24,853 bases of DNA from JBOFMT01 sp051658525 (GTDB lineage Bacteria; Bacillota_I; Bacilli_A; Erysipelotrichales; Erysipelotrichaceae): positions 1-24,853 of the forward strand of contig JBOFMT010000101.1 of assembly GCA_051658525.1 (NCBI GenBank), in the 5' to 3' direction. Shown piece after piece: positions 22,804 to 24,853 of this stretch; the stretch's first letter is position 1, and each line of letters starts with the position of its first letter. The position numbers were made by a program, and so were the translations under genes. The notes below the pieces were generated by a model. It was not told the origin of the DNA and made no database searches. It worked only from the letters and a program-made list of their open reading frames with translations.

Positions 22804-24387
22804 ATGGGACAACAAGTCAAACGCGTACAGGAAATTACTACAATCCTAAGAAAGTACCACGTGATAGCAGAATTCAAGCAGTTAAAGCACCCACAAAATA
22901 TACGTGATGCACTTGAAGCACTTGGTCCGACCTTTATAAAAATTGGTCAACTCCTATCAACGCGCGTTGACTTGCTCGACAAACAACTCATATCCGTATT
23001 ACAAACATTACAAGATCATACGCAACCTTTGCCTCTAGTGGAACTAGATTCGCAGTTTAAGCTAGCCTATGGGGAAGCTTGGAAATCCAAGTTTTTATGG
23101 ATTGATCCCATTCCAATTGGAAGTGCAAGCTTGGCTCAAGTTCATAAAGCACAAACCAGCGAAGGTGTGATTGTTGCTTTAAAAATCTTACGTCCAAATA
23201 CCAAAGAAACAGTTGCACAAGATTTAGCTATTCTAAAGCGGTTGGCAGGACTCACTCAAATTCCTTTACAAGGGCGCATCATCTCCTTAAAAAAAGTGGT
23301 TCAGGAACTAGAACTCGACTTTGCTCATGAACTTGACTTTATTCAAGAAACGCGATGGATGGAACAATTTGCATCCAATGCCAACACACTGGCATATGTT
23401 AAGGTACCAAAAACCATACCATATTTATGTTGCAGTGAAATTATTGCGATGGAGTATATCGATGGCATTAAGATTAGTGCATATCATACACTAGAAGAGT
23501 CTGGTTATCAAATGGATGAAATTCTACATAAACTAGTCAATCACATGTGCAAACAAATCTTTGAAGATGGCCTTTTCCATGCAGATCCACACCCTGGCAA
23601 TCTCTGCATTATCGAGAAAAAGCTATGTTATTTTGATTTTGGTTCGATGGGTGAATTAACCCATACGATGCAAACACAATTACTAAACTTATTACTCGCC
23701 TTTGCTCGCAGTGATGCTAGAGGTGTTACAAAATGCTTGTTGCAATTAACACAGCATTCCAAATCGATCGATACCTATGAATTAACTATGCAGGTAGAAC
23801 ACCTACTTGATGTTTATGGCAAGCAAGGATTGGGAGACCTTGTGTTACAAACACTCATCTTTGATGTATTACAACTTTGTAATCACTTCGCATTAGTGTT
23901 ACCGAGTGCGCTGGTCTTGCTTAGTAAAGCATTAATGACCCTAGAAAGTGTCTTAACTGCAGCACAACCACAAACTTCACTATTAGAATGGATTAGTCCT
24001 TATGTGAAAGCGCGGGTCTTAGAGCACACAAAAGCAGGATTCTCACTCGATACACAACTTCCCTATTGGTTGGGACTTAAAACACAGCTAGAAGCGATGC
24101 CAAAACAAATATCCCACATCTTAGATGATTTGGAACATGGTCAAACAACCATTCGTATCGCTCCTATCTTAGCAAAAGAACAAACACGCGATCTAAATAA
24201 AATGGTCAATCGTTTGGTTTTTGCGCTCGTTTTAGCAGCTATGCTCATTGCAAGCTCATTGATGGTCTTAGCACAGCAAGGACCAAAGGTGTATGGTGTC
24301 GCCTGGCTTGGGGTTATCGGTTTTATCTTAGCTGGAATTTTTACCCTATGGTTGCTCATCTCCATTATCCGCTCTCATCATTTATAA
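22804..24387 (+). CDS. ABC1/UbiB-family atypical protein kinase-like protein
   Basis: A 527-residue UbiB/AarF/COQ8-family protein. Family hallmarks are KIGQ (46-49, the KxGQ motif), SASLAQVH (the Ala-rich nucleotide loop), Lys127 in VALKILRP, HADPHPGN (259-266) and DFG (278-280). The C-terminus has two hydrophobic helices that should anchor it in the membrane. UbiB proteins have ATPase activity tied to quinone or lipid metabolism; no quinone gene is in this window, so the substrate is unknown. AAAGGAAGGGG precedes the ATG. It runs convergent to pstS with a shared terminator. Confidence 0.9.
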   Translation: MGQQVKRVQEITTILRKYHVIAEFKQLKHPQNIRDALEALGPTFIKIGQLLSTRVDLLDKQLISVLQTLQDHTQPLPLVELDSQFKLAYGEAWKSKFLWIDPIPIGSASLAQVHKAQTSEGVIVALKILRPNTKETVAQDLAILKRLAGLTQIPLQGRIISLKKVVQELELDFAHELDFIQETRWMEQFASNANTLAYVKVPKTIPYLCCSEIIAMEYIDGIKISAYHTLEESGYQMDEILHKLVNHMCKQIFEDGLFHADPHPGNLCIIEKKLCYFDFGSMGELTHTMQTQLLNLLLAFARSDARGVTKCLLQLTQHSKSIDTYELTMQVEHLLDVYGKQGLGDLVLQTLIFDVLQLCNHFALVLPSALVLLSKALMTLESVLTAAQPQTSLLEWISPYVKARVLEHTKAGFSLDTQLPYWLGLKTQLEAMPKQISHILDDLEHGQTTIRIAPILAKEQTRDLNKMVNRLVFALVLAAMLIASSLMVLAQQGPKVYGVAWLGVIGFILAGIFTLWLLISIIRSHHL

Positions 24388-24418
24388 AAAAAAATCCGTA
24401 ACGAATTACGGATTTTTT
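24385..24418. terminator. bidirectional terminator between the UbiB gene and pstS
   Basis: AATCCGTAA, the loop CGAA and TTACGGATT form a 9-bp stem flanked by A on the left and T on the right, so it can end transcripts from both strands. It overlaps the stop codon of the UbiB-like gene, and pstS ends 6 bases further right. Confidence 0.85.
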
Positions 24419-24423
24419 AAACC

Positions 24424-24853
24424 TTATTCAACTGTGATGAATTTTTTGTCAGCAACGATTGCTTGTCCTTCTTCACTTAAGATCCATGCAACAAATGCAT
24501 CAGCAGCAGCATTGTCAGCACCTTCTTTAGTTACTACGATGAATGGACGAGAGATTGGGTAAGTTCCAATTTTTGCATTGTCTTCAGTAGCATCAACACC
24601 ATCGATTTGTACAGCTTTTACAGCAGAATCCATAGATCCCATAGAGATGAATCCAATTGCATTTTCATTACCAGCAACAGATTGAACAACTCCACCAGTT
24701 GATTTTTGGATTTCAGCATTAGCGATCAATTCATTACTTTCGTAAGCTACGATTTCTTCGAATGCTCCACGAGTTCCTGAACCTTCCTCACGGCTAACTA
24801 CAGCGATTTCTTTATCTTCTCCACCAACTTCGTTCCAGTTTGTGATTTCCCCT
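24424..24853 (-). CDS. pstS: phosphate-binding protein PstS, C-terminal part (gene runs off the window)
   Basis: The minus-strand frame is open from the right edge to the stop at 24424. The visible 143 residues begin GEITNWNEVGG and contain the phosphate-binding SREEGSGTRG, then GNENAIGFISMG, YPISRPFIVVTK and a C-terminal AFVAWILSEEGQAIV. These are the second-lobe features of PstS, the lipid-anchored extracellular binding protein that feeds PstCAB. The N-terminal half with the signal peptide, and the promoter, lie beyond the window. A TTG at 24727-24729 is an internal Leu codon, not a start. The gene is on the same strand as pstCAB-phoU but separated from it by the phasin-like and UbiB-like genes. 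Confidence 0.93.
   Translation of the reverse strand, partial: GEITNWNEVGGEDKEIAVVSREEGSGTRGAFEEIVAYESNELIANAEIQKSTGGVVQSVAGNENAIGFISMGSMDSAVKAVQIDGVDATEDNAKIGTYPISRPFIVVTKEGADNAAADAFVAWILSEEGQAIVADKKFITVE

Noticed and set aside
24727..24729. A start codon (TTG) for a short 101-residue protein in pstS
   Set aside because: The frame continues upstream to the window edge with the PstS motif SREEGSGTRG, so this is an internal Leu codon.

Overview
The window is a low-GC, gene-dense chromosomal segment of a Bacillota bacterium. The gene order (ybeY-dgkA-cdd-era-recO-glyS-dnaG-rpoD-trmK, near ispH, cshB, nfo, ispG, a class B PBP, rpmG, a YqgX-like hydrolase and pst genes) follows the scheme known from Bacillus. 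A dimeric glycyl-tRNA synthetase, a primary sigma factor with a very acidic N-terminal region and the low GC would suit an Erysipelotrichia-like lineage. That placement is inference. No prophage, transposase, CRISPR array, tRNA or rRNA gene was seen.

Left part (1-4500), all leftward: a MATE exporter, a glyoxalase-II-like metallo-hydrolase, ribosomal protein L33 (a 49-residue gene, easy to miss) and a PBP2-type transpeptidase. From 4500 to 8940 the two iron-sulfur enzymes of the MEP isoprenoid pathway, ispG and ispH, run rightward and enclose a leftward cshB-nfo pair. From 17214 down to 8988 is one long leftward run of tightly packed and overlapping genes for rRNA maturation, lipid-carrier recycling, pyrimidine salvage, ribosome assembly, recombination, glycine charging, replication priming, primary transcription and tRNA methylation. 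Its first gene is a small free-standing C39-peptidase-like protein that I do not recognise from the Bacillus version of this cluster.

Right part (17368-24853) is a phosphate-uptake region. It holds a Na+/phosphate symporter with a PhoU-like tail, then leftward pstC-pstA-pstB-phoU. The pstS gene, cut by the window edge, is separated from pstC by a rightward pair: a small phasin-like protein and a UbiB/ABC1-family kinase. Three hexamers matching the PhoP box (TTAACA on the minus strand), phased at 11 bp, sit over the -35 region of the pstC promoter. Two more perfect hexamers with the same phase lie between the symporter and the C39-like gene, so a PhoP-type response regulator (not in the window) probably controls the pst genes and perhaps one or both neighbours of the second site.

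There is no gap over 300 bases without a gene. The longest non-coding stretches are 1-170, 19024-19213 and 22344-22538. The first two contain weakly similar, structured sequence that may be diverged copies of one interspersed repeat. Most genes outside the large operon end in clear intrinsic terminators, two of them with a C(TTCG)G loop.
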